From Xylophilus sp. ASV27 (GTDB taxonomy: Bacteria; Pseudomonadota; Gammaproteobacteria; Burkholderiales; Burkholderiaceae_C), in NCBI RefSeq assembly GCF_016428875.1, contig NZ_JAELTO010000010.1, positions 1 through 58,611 on the forward strand: DNA of 58,611 nucleotides, written 5' to 3'. A model generated the notes under the pieces. The model saw nothing but the letters and a program-made list of their open reading frames with translations, did no database searches and was not told the DNA's origin. Every line of letters starts with the position of its first letter. Position 1 is the first letter of the stretch. Shown here piece after piece: positions 7,177 through 17,815 of the stretch. Made by a program: the position numbers and the translations under genes.

Positions 7177-9609
7177 ATGCAATTTCCGGAATCCTGGCTG
7201 CGCGAGTTTTGCAATCCTCCGTTGGATACGCAGGCGTTGGCCAATACGCTGACCATGGCGGGTCTCGAGGTGGAGGATCTGCGTCCCGTCGCTTCGCGCT
7301 TCAGCAAGGTCGTGGTGGGAGAGATCCTCGAAGCCCTTCAGCATCCGAATGCGGATCGTCTGCGGGTCTGCCGGGTGGATGCGGGTCAAGGTAGCCCGCT
7401 CAGCATCGTTTGCGGCGCTCCCAATGCACGTGCTGGCATCAAGGTGCCCTGTGCCCTGGTAGGCGCGGAATTGCCGCCCGGCGAAGATGGCAAGCCATTC
7501 CTGATCAAGGTTGGCAAGCTGCGCGGCGTGGAGAGCTTCGGGATGCTGTGTTCTGCGCGCGAACTGCAGCTCGGCGAGGCGAATGAGGGCTTGCTGGAGC
7601 TAGCCGCCGATGCGCCGGTGGGGACGGATATCCGCAGCTGGCTGAGTCTGGATGACACACTTTTCACGCTCAAGCTCACACCCAACCTGGCGCATTGCCT
7701 GAGCGTTCACGGCGTTGCGCGCGAACTCGCAGCCCTGACCGGTACCCCGCTGAAGGCTCTTCAGTTTCCGTCGGTGAAGGTAGTGCACGACCAGCAAGTG
7801 CCGGTGCAGGTGCTGGCACCTGATCTGTGCGGTCGCTTCTCGGGTCGTGTGGTGCGCGGAGTCAATCCGCGCGCGGCGACACCAGCATGGATGGTGGACC
7901 GACTCGCGCGCTGTGGCCAGCGTAGCGTCTCCCCCTTGGTCGATATCTCGAACTACGTGATGTTCGAGTTGGGCCAGCCTTCGCATATCTTCGATCTCGA
8001 CAAGCTGCGGGGCGGTCTATGCGTGCGCTGGGGCCAAGCAGGGGAGCAGTTGAGGCTGCTCAATGGCAATACCGTCGCATTGGACGAGAAGGTCGGGGTG
8101 ATCGCAGATGAGGCGCAGGTCGAGTCGCTGGCCGGCATCATGGGCGGAGACGCCACCGCCGTGTCGGATGCAACCACCAACATCTACATCGAAGCTGCGT
8201 TCTGGTACCCCGGCGCTGTTGCGGGGCGCTCGCGCCGCTTCAATTTCTCGACTGAAGCGGGACACCGTTTCGAGCGAGGCGTGGACCCGGGGCGGACCGT
8301 TGAGTACCTCGAGCGCGTCACAGCACTGGTGCTGGAGATTTGCGGCGGCGAAGCCGGCCCCGTGACGGACCTGCAGTCGAACCTGCCGGTTGCCCGGCCG
8401 GTAACGCTGCGCGCAGCACGTGCGGCTAAGGTAATCGGCATGCCGCTGACACTGAAGCAGTGCGCAGATGCCCTCACGGCCCTTGGCCTGCCCGTAGCGC
8501 TGGGCGAAGGAGCATTGACCGTCACGCCGCCATCCTGGCGTTTCGATCTTTCGCTTGAAGAGGACCTCATCGAGGAGGTCGCGCGCATGGTGGGGTACGA
8601 GAACCTGCCGACCACGCCGCCATTGGCGCCGATCACCCCGCGGCTGCGTGCAGAGTCGCAGCGAAGTCCCTACGCCGTCCGGCGCGCACTGGCCGCTCTC
8701 GGCTACCAGGAGACGATCAACTTCAGTTTCGTCGAAGAGCGCTGGGAGCGGGAACTGGCGGGCAACGACCGGCCGATTCAGCTCCTGAATCCGATTGCGA
8801 GTCACATGAGCGTGATGCGCTCTTCCCTGCTCGGTTCCTTGCTGCAGGTGTTGAAGTTCAATCTGGATCGCAAGGCCTCGCGCGTGCGAGTCTTTGAGTG
8901 CGGCCGGGTGTTTTTGCGCAATGCGTCGGTACCGAACAGCGACACCACTGTTCAGGGCTTCGACCAACCCATGCGGCTGGCGGGGGCCGTACATGGTACC
9001 GCCGATGTACTGCAATGGGGGCGCCCCGAAGCCACTGTCGATTTCTTCGATGTCAAGGGCGATGTGGAGGCGCTGTTGGCCCCAGCCTTGCCGGTGTTCG
9101 AACCATGCGAGCATCCTGCACTGCATCCGGGCCGTTGTGCACGTGTGCTGCTCGAGGGCAACGCCATTGGTCACATTGGGGAACTACATCCCCGTTGGCG
9201 ACAGGCCTACGGGTTTTCGCAGGCGCCCGTGCTGTTCGAGTTGGAGCTTTCCGCCGTTTTGCAGCGTCGGATCCCGGTGCCGCGTCCGGTTGAGAAGCAG
9301 CAGGACGTCGAGCGCGACATTGCAGTGGTAGTGGCGGAATCCGTGACGCATGCCCAGGTGCAGTCCGCCGCGCGTGCCGCCGCGGTAGGCGGTGTGCTGC
9401 GCGATATCACGCTTTTCGATGTTTATCGCCCAAAGCCTGGCAAGACGGAGTCTGCAACCAGCACTTTGGCTGAAGGAGAGAAGAGCCTGGCACTGAGGCT
9501 CGTCCTCAATGGCGGTGATGCTGCACTGGACGAGTCGCGCATCGATGCAGCCGTGCGGGCCGTATTGGCGGCTTTGGCAGACCAGGTCGGCGCCCGGCTT
9601 CGTTCCTGA
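7177..9609 (+). CDS. pheT: Phenylalanyl-tRNA synthetase beta subunit
   Basis: 810 residues from the ATG at 7177. Recognisable parts in order are the N-terminal tRNA-binding (EMAP-like) domain, about 39-150; the B3/B4 editing domain, about 210-390; the B5 domain and catalytic-like core; and a C-terminal ferredoxin-fold anticodon-binding domain, about 715-810. It partners with PheS immediately upstream (37-base gap). The frame remains open far upstream into pheS, but only this start gives the family N-terminus [12 protein letters not shown]. Confidence 0.97.
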   Translation: MQFPESWLREFCNPPLDTQALANTLTMAGLEVEDLRPVASRFSKVVVGEILEALQHPNADRLRVCRVDAGQGSPLSIVCGAPNARAGIKVPCALVGAELPPGEDGKPFLIKVGKLRGVESFGMLCSARELQLGEANEGLLELAADAPVGTDIRSWLSLDDTLFTLKLTPNLAHCLSVHGVARELAALTGTPLKALQFPSVKVVHDQQVPVQVLAPDLCGRFSGRVVRGVNPRAATPAWMVDRLARCGQRSVSPLVDISNYVMFELGQPSHIFDLDKLRGGLCVRWGQAGEQLRLLNGNTVALDEKVGVIADEAQVESLAGIMGGDATAVSDATTNIYIEAAFWYPGAVAGRSRRFNFSTEAGHRFERGVDPGRTVEYLERVTALVLEICGGEAGPVTDLQSNLPVARPVTLRAARAAKVIGMPLTLKQCADALTALGLPVALGEGALTVTPPSWRFDLSLEEDLIEEVARMVGYENLPTTPPLAPITPRLRAESQRSPYAVRRALAALGYQETINFSFVEERWERELAGNDRPIQLLNPIASHMSVMRSSLLGSLLQVLKFNLDRKASRVRVFECGRVFLRNASVPNSDTTVQGFDQPMRLAGAVHGTADVLQWGRPEATVDFFDVKGDVEALLAPALPVFEPCEHPALHPGRCARVLLEGNAIGHIGELHPRWRQAYGFSQAPVLFELELSAVLQRRIPVPRPVEKQQDVERDIAVVVAESVTHAQVQSAARAAAVGGVLRDITLFDVYRPKPGKTESATSTLAEGEKSLALRLVLNGGDAALDESRIDAAVRAVLAALADQVGARLRS

Positions 9610-9619
9610 GGAGCAGCAA

Positions 9620-9943
9620 ATGGAGGATGACAAGATGCTATCGGTCGAGAGCCTTGAAATGCCGGCTTTGACCAAGGCGCAATTGGCCGAACTCCTGTTC
9701 GACCAGATCGGACTCAACAAGCGCGAATCCAAGGACATGATCGACGCCTTCTTCGATCTCGTGTCCTGCCGGCTGGTTGAGGGAGAGGATGTGAAACTGT
9801 CGGGTTTCGGCAATTTCCAGATCCGGATCAAGGCGCCGCGCCCCGGTCGCAACCCGCGCACTGGTGAGTCGATCCCCATCCAGGCGCGGCGGGTCGTGAC
9901 TTTCCATGCCAGTCACAAGCTCAAGGAGCGGATTCAGGGTTGA
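9620..9943 (+). CDS. ihfA: Integration host factor alpha subunit
   Basis: 107 residues of the HU/IHF family. The alpha-helical N-terminal half ([16 protein letters not shown]) is followed by the beta-arm with [12 protein letters not shown], whose proline intercalates and bends DNA. IHF works as an alpha/beta heterodimer in recombination, replication and transcription. GAGGAGCAG overlaps the pheT stop, indicating coupled translation. The linkage pheST-ihfA is conserved across proteobacteria. Confidence 0.96.
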   Translation: MEDDKMLSVESLEMPALTKAQLAELLFDQIGLNKRESKDMIDAFFDLVSCRLVEGEDVKLSGFGNFQIRIKAPRPGRNPRTGESIPIQARRVVTFHASHKLKERIQG

Positions 9944-10101
9944 GAGATGGTGTAGATGAACGCACGATGCCCGTTTGGGCACGCCGGATTCATCCACACC
10001 TTCCGAGGCGTGGCACGCGATGCGCCTCTGAGCGTCTTCTTCTTCATGCAAGCGGAGAGTTGGGGTACGCTTCGGCGCTTGCTTTGCCTCGCTGTGAATC
10101 C

Positions 10102-10551
10102 ATGGTCAAACCGCTCCCTTCCATTCCTGCCAAGCGCTACTTCACGATCGGCGAAGTAGGTGACCTGTGCGACGTAAAGCCGCACGTGCTACGCTATTGG
10201 GAGCAGGAGTTTGCCCAACTGCGACCCATGAAGCGCCGAGGCAATCGGCGCTACTACCAGCGTCATGAGGTGCTCATGATCCGTCGCATACGGGATCTGC
10301 TGTACGACGAAGGTTTCACCATCAGCGGGGCCCGCAGCAAGCTGCAAGAGTGGATGCAGGCGGAGCGGAGCGGCGCGCGGTCCGGAGCGCAGGATGTCGA
10401 GGAGGAATTCGCATGCTGGACTGTGCCGACGTCTGAGCCGCACGCGCCTGCTCGCGAGCATCGCTCGTCGCCTGAGGCTTGGCTGCACGAACTACCTGCA
10501 CTCCGAAAGGAATTGTTCGAAATTCGAGAGTTGCTGGCAGTCTCGGATTGA
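10102..10551 (+). CDS. MerR-family transcriptional regulator
   Basis: 149 residues. A winged helix-turn-helix of MerR type fills residues about 11-80, with the signature YFTIGEVGDLCDVKPHVLRY and the arginine-rich wing RRGNRRYYQ. The C-terminal part is short and lacks metal-binding cysteine clusters, so a metal sensor is unlikely. A gene of this type follows ihfA in many beta- and gammaproteobacteria, where it is usually left unnamed. The start at 10102 gives the conserved N-terminus; the frame extends upstream without support. Confidence 0.88.
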   Translation: MVKPLPSIPAKRYFTIGEVGDLCDVKPHVLRYWEQEFAQLRPMKRRGNRRYYQRHEVLMIRRIRDLLYDEGFTISGARSKLQEWMQAERSGARSGAQDVEEEFACWTVPTSEPHAPAREHRSSPEAWLHELPALRKELFEIRELLAVSD

Positions 10552-10576
10552 TTCCAGCTTATACTATGAGGCTTGT

Positions 10577-10653
10577 CGGCGTGTAGCGCAGCCTGGTAGC
10601 GCACTTGCATGGGGTGCAAGGGGTCGCGAGTTCGAATCCCGCCACGCCGACCA
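10577..10653 (+). tRNA. tRNA-Pro (anticodon GGG)
   Basis: 77 bases with encoded CCA. The acceptor stem CGGCGTG pairs with CACGCCG. The anticodon stem CTTGC/GCAAG encloses a 7-base loop ATGGGGT with anticodon GGG reading CCC. The T-loop TTCGAAT is standard. C at position 1 of the acceptor is a known feature of bacterial tRNA-Pro. Confidence 0.97.
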
Positions 10654-10669
10654 TGTTTTCCTGAATAAG

Positions 10670-10708
10670 AAAACGGGTTACGACCAAAAGTCGTAACCCG
10701 TTTTTCTT
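10670..10708. terminator. Bidirectional terminator between tRNA-Pro and regA
   Basis: A 15-bp perfect stem (10670-10684 with 10690-10704) with a 5-base loop. T-runs follow on the plus strand and A/T ends lie on the other side. It lies between convergent units (tRNA-Pro on plus, regA on minus) and can serve both. Confidence 0.92.
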
Positions 10709-10773
10709 TTCTCCAAGATGTTGAGCCGGTCGTACGACTAAGGCACGCTGATGATCGATGGCTTCGCGCATCG

Positions 10774-11319
10774 TCACTTGACGCGCTGCTTCTCCAGCTT
10801 TCTTGCCAGCGTACGGCGATGCATTCCAAGACGTCGTGCCGTCTCGGAAATATTGAAGCCTGTTTCTGCCAGTGTTTCGTGGATCCTCTCCCATTCCAGG
10901 GTCTTGATCGAGGTGGCGCGGTTGGTCAATTCAACTTCCGTGTTGCCCATGGATCGACCAAATGCAGCTTCTATGTCGTCCGTGTTGGAGGGTTTTGCCA
11001 GATAGTGGCGGGCGCCCAACTTGATGGCTTCGACAGCCGTGGCAATGCTGGCAAAACCGGTCAGCACCACGATCAGCATGTGCGGGTCATGCGCGTGCAG
11101 AGCCTGCACGCATGCAAGCCCTGAGGCATCGCCGTTCAGCTTGAGGTCGACCACCGCGTAGCCGGGGGAGTGGTCCCGCAGACAGTGCGTCACGTCGTCC
11201 AGGCTGGCCGCCAATGCCACCGTGTAGCCGCGCCTTTCGAATGAGCGGCCGAGGGTGCGTGCGAACGCAGCGTCGTCCTCGACGATCAGCAGCAGGCGAT
11301 CAGCTTGCATGTCCTTCAT
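10774..11319 (-). CDS. regA: Response regulator of the RegA/PrrA/ActR type
   Basis: 181 residues. The receiver domain is 1-125, with the acidic pair D15/D16 (VEDD), the phospho-acceptor D58 (VVDLKLNGD) and the conserved Lys in YLAKP. A Fis-type helix-turn-helix (FNISETARRLGMHRRTLARK) fills the C-terminus. This short layout without an AAA+ domain is the RegA class, which controls respiration and redox genes together with RegB. The start overlaps the regB stop by about 20 bases. An alternative ATG at 11310 is possible. The placement beside quinol oxidase genes supports redox control of respiration. Confidence 0.9.
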   Translation of the reverse strand: MKDMQADRLLLIVEDDAAFARTLGRSFERRGYTVALAASLDDVTHCLRDHSPGYAVVDLKLNGDASGLACVQALHAHDPHMLIVVLTGFASIATAVEAIKLGARHYLAKPSNTDDIEAAFGRSMGNTEVELTNRATSIKTLEWERIHETLAETGFNISETARRLGMHRRTLARKLEKQRVK

Positions 11320-12661
11320 CTTCCTCGAGGGTAATGGCCGACAGCGGCAGCGTGATGGTGACACGGGCACCGCCTTCCGGGCGATTACACGCTGTCACGC
11401 TGCCGCCCAGCGTGCGTGCCACGTTGACCGCCAGGAACAGCCCTAGTCCTCCGCCTGGCCGGCCTTTGCTCGACTGGTAGGGTTTGCCGAACTGCCCGAG
11501 CATGCCGGGCGCGAAGCCAGGTCCTTGATCCGTGACCGTCAGCTTCAGCGTTTCGGCGTCTCTTGAGGCTTCAAGACGCATGCCGCCGGGCGAGGCCTCC
11601 AGTGCATTGTCCAGTACGTTGCAGATCATCTGCTTCAGGGCGGAGTCGGAGACCATGGGCAGATCGTGGCCGAAGCTGTTTTCATAGCTGAAGGCGACTA
11701 CCGGCCGGGTTGCTTTCCAATCCTCTACCAGGTCATCGAGGAAGGTGCAGATGCTCGTTTCCTCGGAAGACTCTCCTCGCGCCTCGCCGGCTGACAGCAA
11801 GATGCCGCTCACGATTGACTTGCAGCGTTGTACCTGCGCCTGCATCTCCGTGACTTCCTGCAGGAGTTCGGGGTCTGAACTGAAATGGGGAAGATGCCGC
11901 CAGTCGCCCAGAATCACGGCAAGGGTTGCCAGGGGGGTGCCCAGTTCGTGCGCAGCGCCAGATGCGAGGAGGCCCATGCGCACGATATGTTCTTCCTCTG
12001 CTGCGCGCTGGCGCAAGTCCGCCAGACGAGCATCGCGCTCGCGCAGGTTGCGGTTGATGCGCGTGATGAAAATCACCAGCAATGCGGCGTTCAGTGCGAA
12101 GCAGATCAGCGTGCCCTGGATGTAGAGGCTTTGGAGCCCGCGATCATGATCTGGCGGCAATGCCAGCGGTCGCCCGAACAAGGCCAGTCCAACTAGGCAG
12201 GCAGCGGTGATCGCGACCATGGTCCAGGTGGACCAGTGCTTGAGAAGCACGGCGCCCAACGTGACCTGCAGCAGATAGAGAAACGTGAACGGGTTGGTCG
12301 CGCCGCCGCTGAGATAGAGCTGGGCCGTCAGCATGCCAACGTCCACCAGCAGTGCGAGGAAGAGCTCCCCATTGGTCACCTCGCGTCGACTGCGATAGCG
12401 CAGTTGGCTGGCGACGTTGAAGGCAGCAAGGCCGGCCAGCAGCGTCAACATGTGGTTGAGCGGCAGGCGAATGCCAAAGCCGTAGTGTGCGACCTCGATC
12501 GTGACAACCTGCCCGACGACCGCAATCCAGCGCAACTGGATCAGTTGCAGCATGTTCTTCAGCCCCGTCGCGTCATCGAGCCGCGCAGCACTGCTGGGCG
12601 CAGGCTGCTGCGCCACGGCCTCCATCGCTTCAGTCCTGGGTGGCAGTTCCGCGTCAGTCAT
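11300..12661 (-). CDS. regB: Redox-sensing histidine kinase RegB/PrrB type
   Basis: 453 residues. About six membrane helices lie in residues 40-200, followed by the H-box SGAAHELGTPLA with H238 and an ATPase domain with DNALEASP and GPGF boxes. Two RegB hallmarks are present: GGATNPF (119-125), the ubiquinone-binding motif, and a cysteine in VQRCKSI (C280) at the place of the redox-active cysteine. It phosphorylates RegA. The ATG at 12661 overlaps the stop of the SURF1 gene, so the pair is cotranscribed with the oxidase operon. Confidence 0.92.
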   Translation of the reverse strand: MTDAELPPRTEAMEAVAQQPAPSSAARLDDATGLKNMLQLIQLRWIAVVGQVVTIEVAHYGFGIRLPLNHMLTLLAGLAAFNVASQLRYRSRREVTNGELFLALLVDVGMLTAQLYLSGGATNPFTFLYLLQVTLGAVLLKHWSTWTMVAITAACLVGLALFGRPLALPPDHDRGLQSLYIQGTLICFALNAALLVIFITRINRNLRERDARLADLRQRAAEEEHIVRMGLLASGAAHELGTPLATLAVILGDWRHLPHFSSDPELLQEVTEMQAQVQRCKSIVSGILLSAGEARGESSEETSICTFLDDLVEDWKATRPVVAFSYENSFGHDLPMVSDSALKQMICNVLDNALEASPGGMRLEASRDAETLKLTVTDQGPGFAPGMLGQFGKPYQSSKGRPGGGLGLFLAVNVARTLGGSVTACNRPEGGARVTITLPLSAITLEEDEGHAS

Positions 12662-13469
12662 CGATAGCATCCTGTGGGGCACTGTCACGATGCCGTCGCT
12701 GCCACTCCTCGCGTCCGAAGCGCCATGCTGCGGCAGCAACCACCAGGGCCAGGACATACCAAGTGATGGCGTAGACCAGATGGTTGTTGTGAAAGGCGAT
12801 GACCGTCAGACCCCCTGCAGGGGCGGCTGGTGTCTCCGCTGCGTTGGCAGGTGTCATGCCGGCGTCCGCATCAAGGAAGTAGGGCGCGACGTTGGTGAGT
12901 CCGCGCGCTCGGGCGATGGCCTGGACGTCGCGCGAGTACCAACGGTCTGCTGCTGGATCATTCCGGCGCAGGAAGCCGCCCCCCGGCTCCGTCATGCGCA
13001 GCAGGCCAGTAATGGAGGACTCGTGCTGGGCCTGGCGCGTGGCATGGGTCACAGCATCCCGGTGCTCGGGCGGACTGAATCCCTGGTTGACGATTACGAT
13101 GCTTCCGTCCTGCATGCGAAGCGGTACCAACACCCAGAAACCGCTTCCGCGCGCGGTGGCGGCCGGCACCAGCGTTACGTGCTCTGGAAGAAAGGTCCCG
13201 GTGAGCCGCAGGTGCCGATACTCGTCGTCGGCAGCGTTCACGTGTGCCCAGCGGTCTGGAGCAGGCGGCGAGGCGGGAGGGGCGTGCACACGCTGGTCTA
13301 CCCGATTGATGAGGTCGAGCTTCCAAGCCCGGCGCTCGAGCTGCCAACTGCCCAGGGCGGCAAAACCGGCAAAGAGCAGGGCTGCACATGCGGCCCAGAT
13401 GAACAAAGAGGCGGCCGAGCGCAAACCGCGCTCAGCAGCCTCCGCTTCGTGGTCGCCCGATTGAGTCAA
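12654..13469 (-). CDS. SURF1-family oxidase assembly protein
   Basis: 271 residues if started at the TTG at 13469, which overlaps the cyoD stop. There is a membrane helix near residues 20-42, a periplasmic domain with the GSWQLERR and GSGFWVLVPL stretches typical of SURF1, and a second helix near the C-terminus (HNNHLVYAITWYVLALV). SURF1 proteins help insert heme into heme-copper oxidases, usually cytochrome c oxidases. Its location inside a quinol oxidase operon suggests a Cyo-dedicated member. No ATG fits the N-terminus without running into cyoD, so the start is inferred. Confidence 0.88.
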   Translation of the reverse strand: MTQSGDHEAEAAERGLRSAASLFIWAACAALLFAGFAALGSWQLERRAWKLDLINRVDQRVHAPPASPPAPDRWAHVNAADDEYRHLRLTGTFLPEHVTLVPAATARGSGFWVLVPLRMQDGSIVIVNQGFSPPEHRDAVTHATRQAQHESSITGLLRMTEPGGGFLRRNDPAADRWYSRDVQAIARARGLTNVAPYFLDADAGMTPANAAETPAAPAGGLTVIAFHNNHLVYAITWYVLALVVAAAAWRFGREEWQRRHRDSAPQDAIDD

Positions 13470-13861
13470 GGCATGTTCTTCATGTCGTGTACCGACATGG
13501 GCATCATGTTGTGGTTCAGGTGGTACATCACCCACAACGAACCGCTCAAGGTGATCACCACGATGACGACGGTGAAGACCAGGGCCAGCATGTTCCAGCC
13601 GCCTTCGGAGCGGGTGTTCATGTGCAAGAAGTACACCATGTGCACGACGATCTGCACGGCAGCAAAGCCCAGTATTACCGTCGCCGTTGTGCTGGAAGAG
13701 TCGAACACCTTGCCCATCACCAGCCAGAACGGGATCGCCGTCAGGATCACCGACAGGATGAAGCCCGTCAGGTAGCCCTTCAAGGTGCTGTGGCTGGCGC
13801 CGTCGTCGTGATCATGAGCGTGGTCGTGGGTATCGTGAGAAGTCTCGGTCTGCGCGCTCAT
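13466..13861 (-). CDS. cyoD: Cytochrome bo3 quinol oxidase subunit IV
   Basis: 131 residues, with a His/Asp-rich N-terminal tail (HDTHDHAHDHDDG) followed by three membrane helices, the standard CyoD form. It is a small accessory subunit for assembly of the CuB centre. Its ATGA start overlaps the cyoC stop by four bases. Confidence 0.94.
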   Translation of the reverse strand: MSAQTETSHDTHDHAHDHDDGASHSTLKGYLTGFILSVILTAIPFWLVMGKVFDSSSTTATVILGFAAVQIVVHMVYFLHMNTRSEGGWNMLALVFTVVIVVITLSGSLWVMYHLNHNMMPMSVHDMKNMP

Positions 13862-14499
13862 GGCAGCACTCCCATCAGGTACACAAAGGTAAAGACACCG
13901 ATCCAGACCACGTCCAGAAAGTGCCAGAACATGGACAGGCACATGAGACGCCGGCGGTTTTCTGCGATCAGTCCATGCCGCGAGAGTTGCACCATCAGCG
14001 TGACCAGCCAGATGATGCCAAAGGCCACGTGCAGGCCATGCGTGCCGACCAGAGCGAAGAAGGACGACAGGAAGGCGCTGCGCTGGGGGCCAGCGCCGAC
14101 ATGGATCAGGTGAGCGAACTCGTACAGTTCCAGGCCGATGAAAGCCGCGCCCAACAAGCCGGTGACGGCCAGCCAGGACAGCGTTGGCCGCAGGCGCTTC
14201 TTCTGCATCTCCAGCATCGCAAAGCCGTAGGTGATGGAGGACAGAAGCAGCATCGACGTGTTCAGCGCGACCAGCGGCAGGTCGAACAGATCTGCTCCGG
14301 AAGGGCCCGCGGCATAGCTGCGTCCCTGCACCGCGTAGACGGCGAACAGGCAGGCAAAGATGAGGCAGTCGCTCATCAGGTACAGCCAGAAGCCCAGCAG
14401 AGTGCCGTTCTCTACATGATGTTCCTTGGTTTCATGGAAAACCGGAGTGCCAGGAGCGCCCGGGGCGCCGGCAGGGAAGGGGGCGGTGATATCAGACAT
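13858..14499 (-). CDS. cyoC: Cytochrome bo3 quinol oxidase subunit III
   Basis: 213 residues with five membrane helices, of the heme-copper oxidase subunit III family. It contains [17 protein letters not shown] and the [11 protein letters not shown] segment. It overlaps the end of cyoB by eight bases, so the genes are translationally coupled. Confidence 0.95.
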   Translation of the reverse strand: MSDITAPFPAGAPGAPGTPVFHETKEHHVENGTLLGFWLYLMSDCLIFACLFAVYAVQGRSYAAGPSGADLFDLPLVALNTSMLLLSSITYGFAMLEMQKKRLRPTLSWLAVTGLLGAAFIGLELYEFAHLIHVGAGPQRSAFLSSFFALVGTHGLHVAFGIIWLVTLMVQLSRHGLIAENRRRLMCLSMFWHFLDVVWIGVFTFVYLMGVLP

Positions 14500-16495
14500 G
14501 GCTGGCCAGCAGTCGGGTGCGATCGGCTTCGGTGCGGACCACCTGATCCGCCGGGATGTAGTAGTCGCGCTTGTAGTTGAAGGTGTGGCCGACAGTCACG
14601 GCCAGAATGACGAAGAAGGTGAGCACGGCAAGCGCCCACATATGCCAGATCAGTGCAAAGCCAAGCACAGCGCTGAGCCCAGCCAGCACGATGCCGGCGC
14701 CGGTGTTCTTCGGCATGTGGATCGGGAGGAACCCCGCTTGCGGCCGCACGTAGCCGCGCTGCTTCATATCCCACCACGCATCATTGTCATGAACACGGGG
14801 CGTGAATGCGAAGTTGTAGGCCGGAGGCGGTGACGAAGTGGACCACTCCAGCGTGCGGCCATCCCATGGGTCGCCCGTGGTGTCGCGCAGAGACTCGCGA
14901 CGCAAGAAGCTGACCACCAGTTGGATGACGAAGCACAGGATGCCGAGAGCCACCAGGAAGGCGCCGAAGGCGGCAATCTGGAACCAGATCTGCAGGGACG
15001 GATCCTCGAAGTGGCTCATGCGGCGGGTGACGCCCATCAGGCCCAGCACATAGAGCGGCATGAAGGCGAACCAGAAACCCGTGAGCCAAAACCAGAACGA
15101 GCATTTGCCCCAGAACGGATCGAGCTTGTAGCCGAAGGCTTTCGGAAACCAGTAGGTGATGCCGGCAAAGATGCCGAACACCACGCCACCGATGATCACA
15201 TTGTGGAAGTGCGCGATCAGGAACAGGCTGTTGTGCAGCACGAAGTCCGCCGGAGGCACGGCCAGCAGCACCCCCGTCATGCCACCGACGACGAATGTGA
15301 TCATGAAGCCTATGGTCCAGAGCATGGGCACTTCGAAGCGGATGCGGCCGCGATACATGGTGAAGAGCCAGTTGAAGATCTTCGCCCCGGTGGGAATCGA
15401 GATGATCATGGTCGTGATACCGAAGAAGGAGTTCACGCTCGCGCCCGATCCCATGGTGAAGAAGTGGTGCAGCCAGACCAGATAGGAGAGGATGGTGATC
15501 ACCAGCGTCGCGTACACCATGGACGCATAGCCGAACAGGCGTTTGCGGCTGAAGGTGGATACCACTTCCGAGAACACGCCGAACAAGGGCAGTATCAGGA
15601 TGTATACCTCCGGGTGGCCCCAGATCCAGATCAGGTTCACGTACATCATCGGGTTACCCCCGAAGTCATTCGTGAAGAAGTTGGTCCCTGCATAGCGGTC
15701 GAGCGACAGCAGCGCGAGCACTGCCGTCAGGACCGGGAAGGCCGCCACGATCAGGATATTGGTGCACAGTGACGTCCAGGTGAACACCGGCATGCGCATC
15801 AGCTTCATGCCTGGCGCGCGCATCTTCACGATCGTGGCGATCAGGTTGATGCCTGACAGCAAGGTGCCGATGCCCGCGATCTGCAGGGACCAGATGTAGT
15901 AATCGACGCCCACATCCGGGCTGTACAGGATGCCGGAGAGTGGCGGATACGCCAGCCAGCCGGTGCGGGCGAACTCGCCGACGAACAGCGACATCATCAC
16001 CAGCGCGGCACCGCTGGCCGTCATCCAGAAACTGAAGTTGTTGAGAAAAGGGAAGGCGACGTCGCGTGCACCGATCTGCAGTGGCACGACGAAGTTCATG
16101 AGGCCGGTGACCAGCGGCATGGCCACGAAGAAGATCATGATCACGCCATGGGCCGTGAAGATCTGGTCATAGTGGTGCGGCGGCAGAAATCCCGTCGAGT
16201 CGCCAAAGGCAATGGCCTGCTGCAGCCGCATCATCAGCGCGTCGGCAAAGCCGCGCAGCAGCATCACCAAGCCCAGCACTATGTACATGATGCCGATCTT
16301 CTTGTGATCGATGCTCGTCAGCCACTCGCGCCACAGGTAGCCCCAGGCGCGGAAATAGGTCAGGGCGCCGACGAGCGCCAGGCCGCCCAGTGCAACGGCG
16401 ATGAAAGTCACGAGCAGGATGGGTTCGTGATACGGGATCGCCTCCCAGGTGAGGCGGCCGAAGATGAGCTTCGTAAGGTCGATATGGTCGAACAT
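14492..16495 (-). CDS. cyoB: Cytochrome bo3 quinol oxidase subunit I
   Basis: 667 residues, close to the 663 of E. coli. This is the catalytic subunit with heme b, heme o3 and CuB, reducing oxygen to water and pumping protons. It has about 15 helices. Key segments are [15 protein letters not shown] (heme b His), [14 protein letters not shown] (CuB His and the cross-linked Tyr) and [18 protein letters not shown] (heme ligands). The start at 16495 ([15 protein letters not shown]) is the family N-terminus. A longer frame upstream lacks support. Confidence 0.97.
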   Translation of the reverse strand: MFDHIDLTKLIFGRLTWEAIPYHEPILLVTFIAVALGGLALVGALTYFRAWGYLWREWLTSIDHKKIGIMYIVLGLVMLLRGFADALMMRLQQAIAFGDSTGFLPPHHYDQIFTAHGVIMIFFVAMPLVTGLMNFVVPLQIGARDVAFPFLNNFSFWMTASGAALVMMSLFVGEFARTGWLAYPPLSGILYSPDVGVDYYIWSLQIAGIGTLLSGINLIATIVKMRAPGMKLMRMPVFTWTSLCTNILIVAAFPVLTAVLALLSLDRYAGTNFFTNDFGGNPMMYVNLIWIWGHPEVYILILPLFGVFSEVVSTFSRKRLFGYASMVYATLVITILSYLVWLHHFFTMGSGASVNSFFGITTMIISIPTGAKIFNWLFTMYRGRIRFEVPMLWTIGFMITFVVGGMTGVLLAVPPADFVLHNSLFLIAHFHNVIIGGVVFGIFAGITYWFPKAFGYKLDPFWGKCSFWFWLTGFWFAFMPLYVLGLMGVTRRMSHFEDPSLQIWFQIAAFGAFLVALGILCFVIQLVVSFLRRESLRDTTGDPWDGRTLEWSTSSPPPAYNFAFTPRVHDNDAWWDMKQRGYVRPQAGFLPIHMPKNTGAGIVLAGLSAVLGFALIWHMWALAVLTFFVILAVTVGHTFNYKRDYYIPADQVVRTEADRTRLLASHV

Positions 16496-16575
16496 CGTAG
16501 GTCCGGGGAGCAAGAGTGACGCGGGGCAACGCAGCGGGGATGACAGCGAAGGGCTACGGCCGCCAGGCAGCCGTA

Positions 16576-17649
16576 TTACAGGGGCCTGTCGGCGGAGGGA
16601 GAGGCCGTGGCGCCACTCGGGTCGCTGGCGGTGCACATCGCCGCGACGTAGCTTCGGGTGGGGGTGTCACCAAAGCCCAGGCGAATGCGGGTCGCAAGAT
16701 CGAGCGAGGCAAGATTGTAGGTGCCGGGCAGGCCCAGGCCACCATTGGCGTCGATGGCCATCATGTCCTTCATGCACATGCGGTTGTTCTCCACGCAGCG
16801 GTTCAGGATCGCGTCGTACAGGCCGCCCGCCACGCTGCCATAGTGGCGCACGGGTTCGCGCTCGCTCGGGCGCTCGAGTTGCAGGTAGGCATCGCGGCTC
16901 AGTTCCCCGCCGCCAGCCTTGATCTTCTGCACCCACTGGTCGAAGTTGCCGTTGCTCAGGCCATGGAACTTGAAGCGCATGCCAGAGAAGCCGGCACCGC
17001 TGTAGTTGGCCGAAAAGCCCTCGAATTCGCCCGGTTTGTTGATGACCGCGTGCAGCTTGGTCTCCATGCCTGGCATGGCGTAGATCTGGCCGGCCAAGGC
17101 CGGGATGAAGAACGAGTTCATCACCGACGATGCCGTGATTTTGAAGGTGATCGGACGGTCCACCGGCGCGGCCAATTCATTCACTGTGGCAATGCCCTCT
17201 GCCGGATAGAAGAACAGCCATTTCCAGTCGAGCGCGACCACCTCGACCACCAGGGGTTTTGTTCCCGCCGGGATTTCGCGCTGGGCGTCGAGCCGGCTGA
17301 GTGGCCGGTAGGGATCCAGCGTATGGGTGCTGATCCAGGTCAGCGCGCCGAGCGCGATGATGATCAGCAGTGGCGCCGCCCAGATCACCAGTTCGAGCTG
17401 GGTGGAATGATCCCAGTCCGGGGAGTAGGTGGCCTTGGTGTTGGACCTGCGGTAGCGCCAGGCAAAGAACAGTGTCAGGAAGATCACCGGAACGATGATC
17501 AGCAGCATCAGGAACGTGGAGATGTAGATCAGGTCACGCTGCTGAACGGCGATGTCGCCGGACGGACGCAGCAGTACTGCATTGCAGCCTGAGAGCAGGG
17601 CGACCACAGGAAGCAGTAGCAGTGCGCGGAGTTTTTTCAGGGGAGGCAT
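16576..17649 (-). CDS. cyoA: Cytochrome bo3 quinol oxidase subunit II (lipoprotein)
   Basis: 357 residues. The signal peptide ends in a lipobox LLSGC (Cys about 21), followed by two membrane helices and a periplasmic cupredoxin domain. There is no CuA ligand set, as expected for a quinol rather than a cytochrome c oxidase. The C-terminal COX-aromatic-rich region is present. It is the first gene of cyoABCD-SURF1-regBA on the minus strand; its promoter must lie in 17650-17815, shared with the divergent transporter gene. The start at 17649 gives the cleanest signal peptide. Confidence 0.95.
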   Translation of the reverse strand: MPPLKKLRALLLLPVVALLSGCNAVLLRPSGDIAVQQRDLIYISTFLMLLIIVPVIFLTLFFAWRYRRSNTKATYSPDWDHSTQLELVIWAAPLLIIIALGALTWISTHTLDPYRPLSRLDAQREIPAGTKPLVVEVVALDWKWLFFYPAEGIATVNELAAPVDRPITFKITASSVMNSFFIPALAGQIYAMPGMETKLHAVINKPGEFEGFSANYSGAGFSGMRFKFHGLSNGNFDQWVQKIKAGGGELSRDAYLQLERPSEREPVRHYGSVAGGLYDAILNRCVENNRMCMKDMMAIDANGGLGLPGTYNLASLDLATRIRLGFGDTPTRSYVAAMCTASDPSGATASPSADRPL

Positions 17650-17815
17650 GCCGTGCAGGAAGAGAGGAAAACGGAGGGCGATAACCCGCCAAATGTAAGA
17701 CGATTGCTGTCTGGTGGACATTGGACGTTTTGTCCTATAGTGGGACCCGATGGGCCAAGCAATTTCTGCGCCGTTTGAGCCGGCGACGCGAAGCCCGAAT
17801 TACCAAGGAGCAGGC

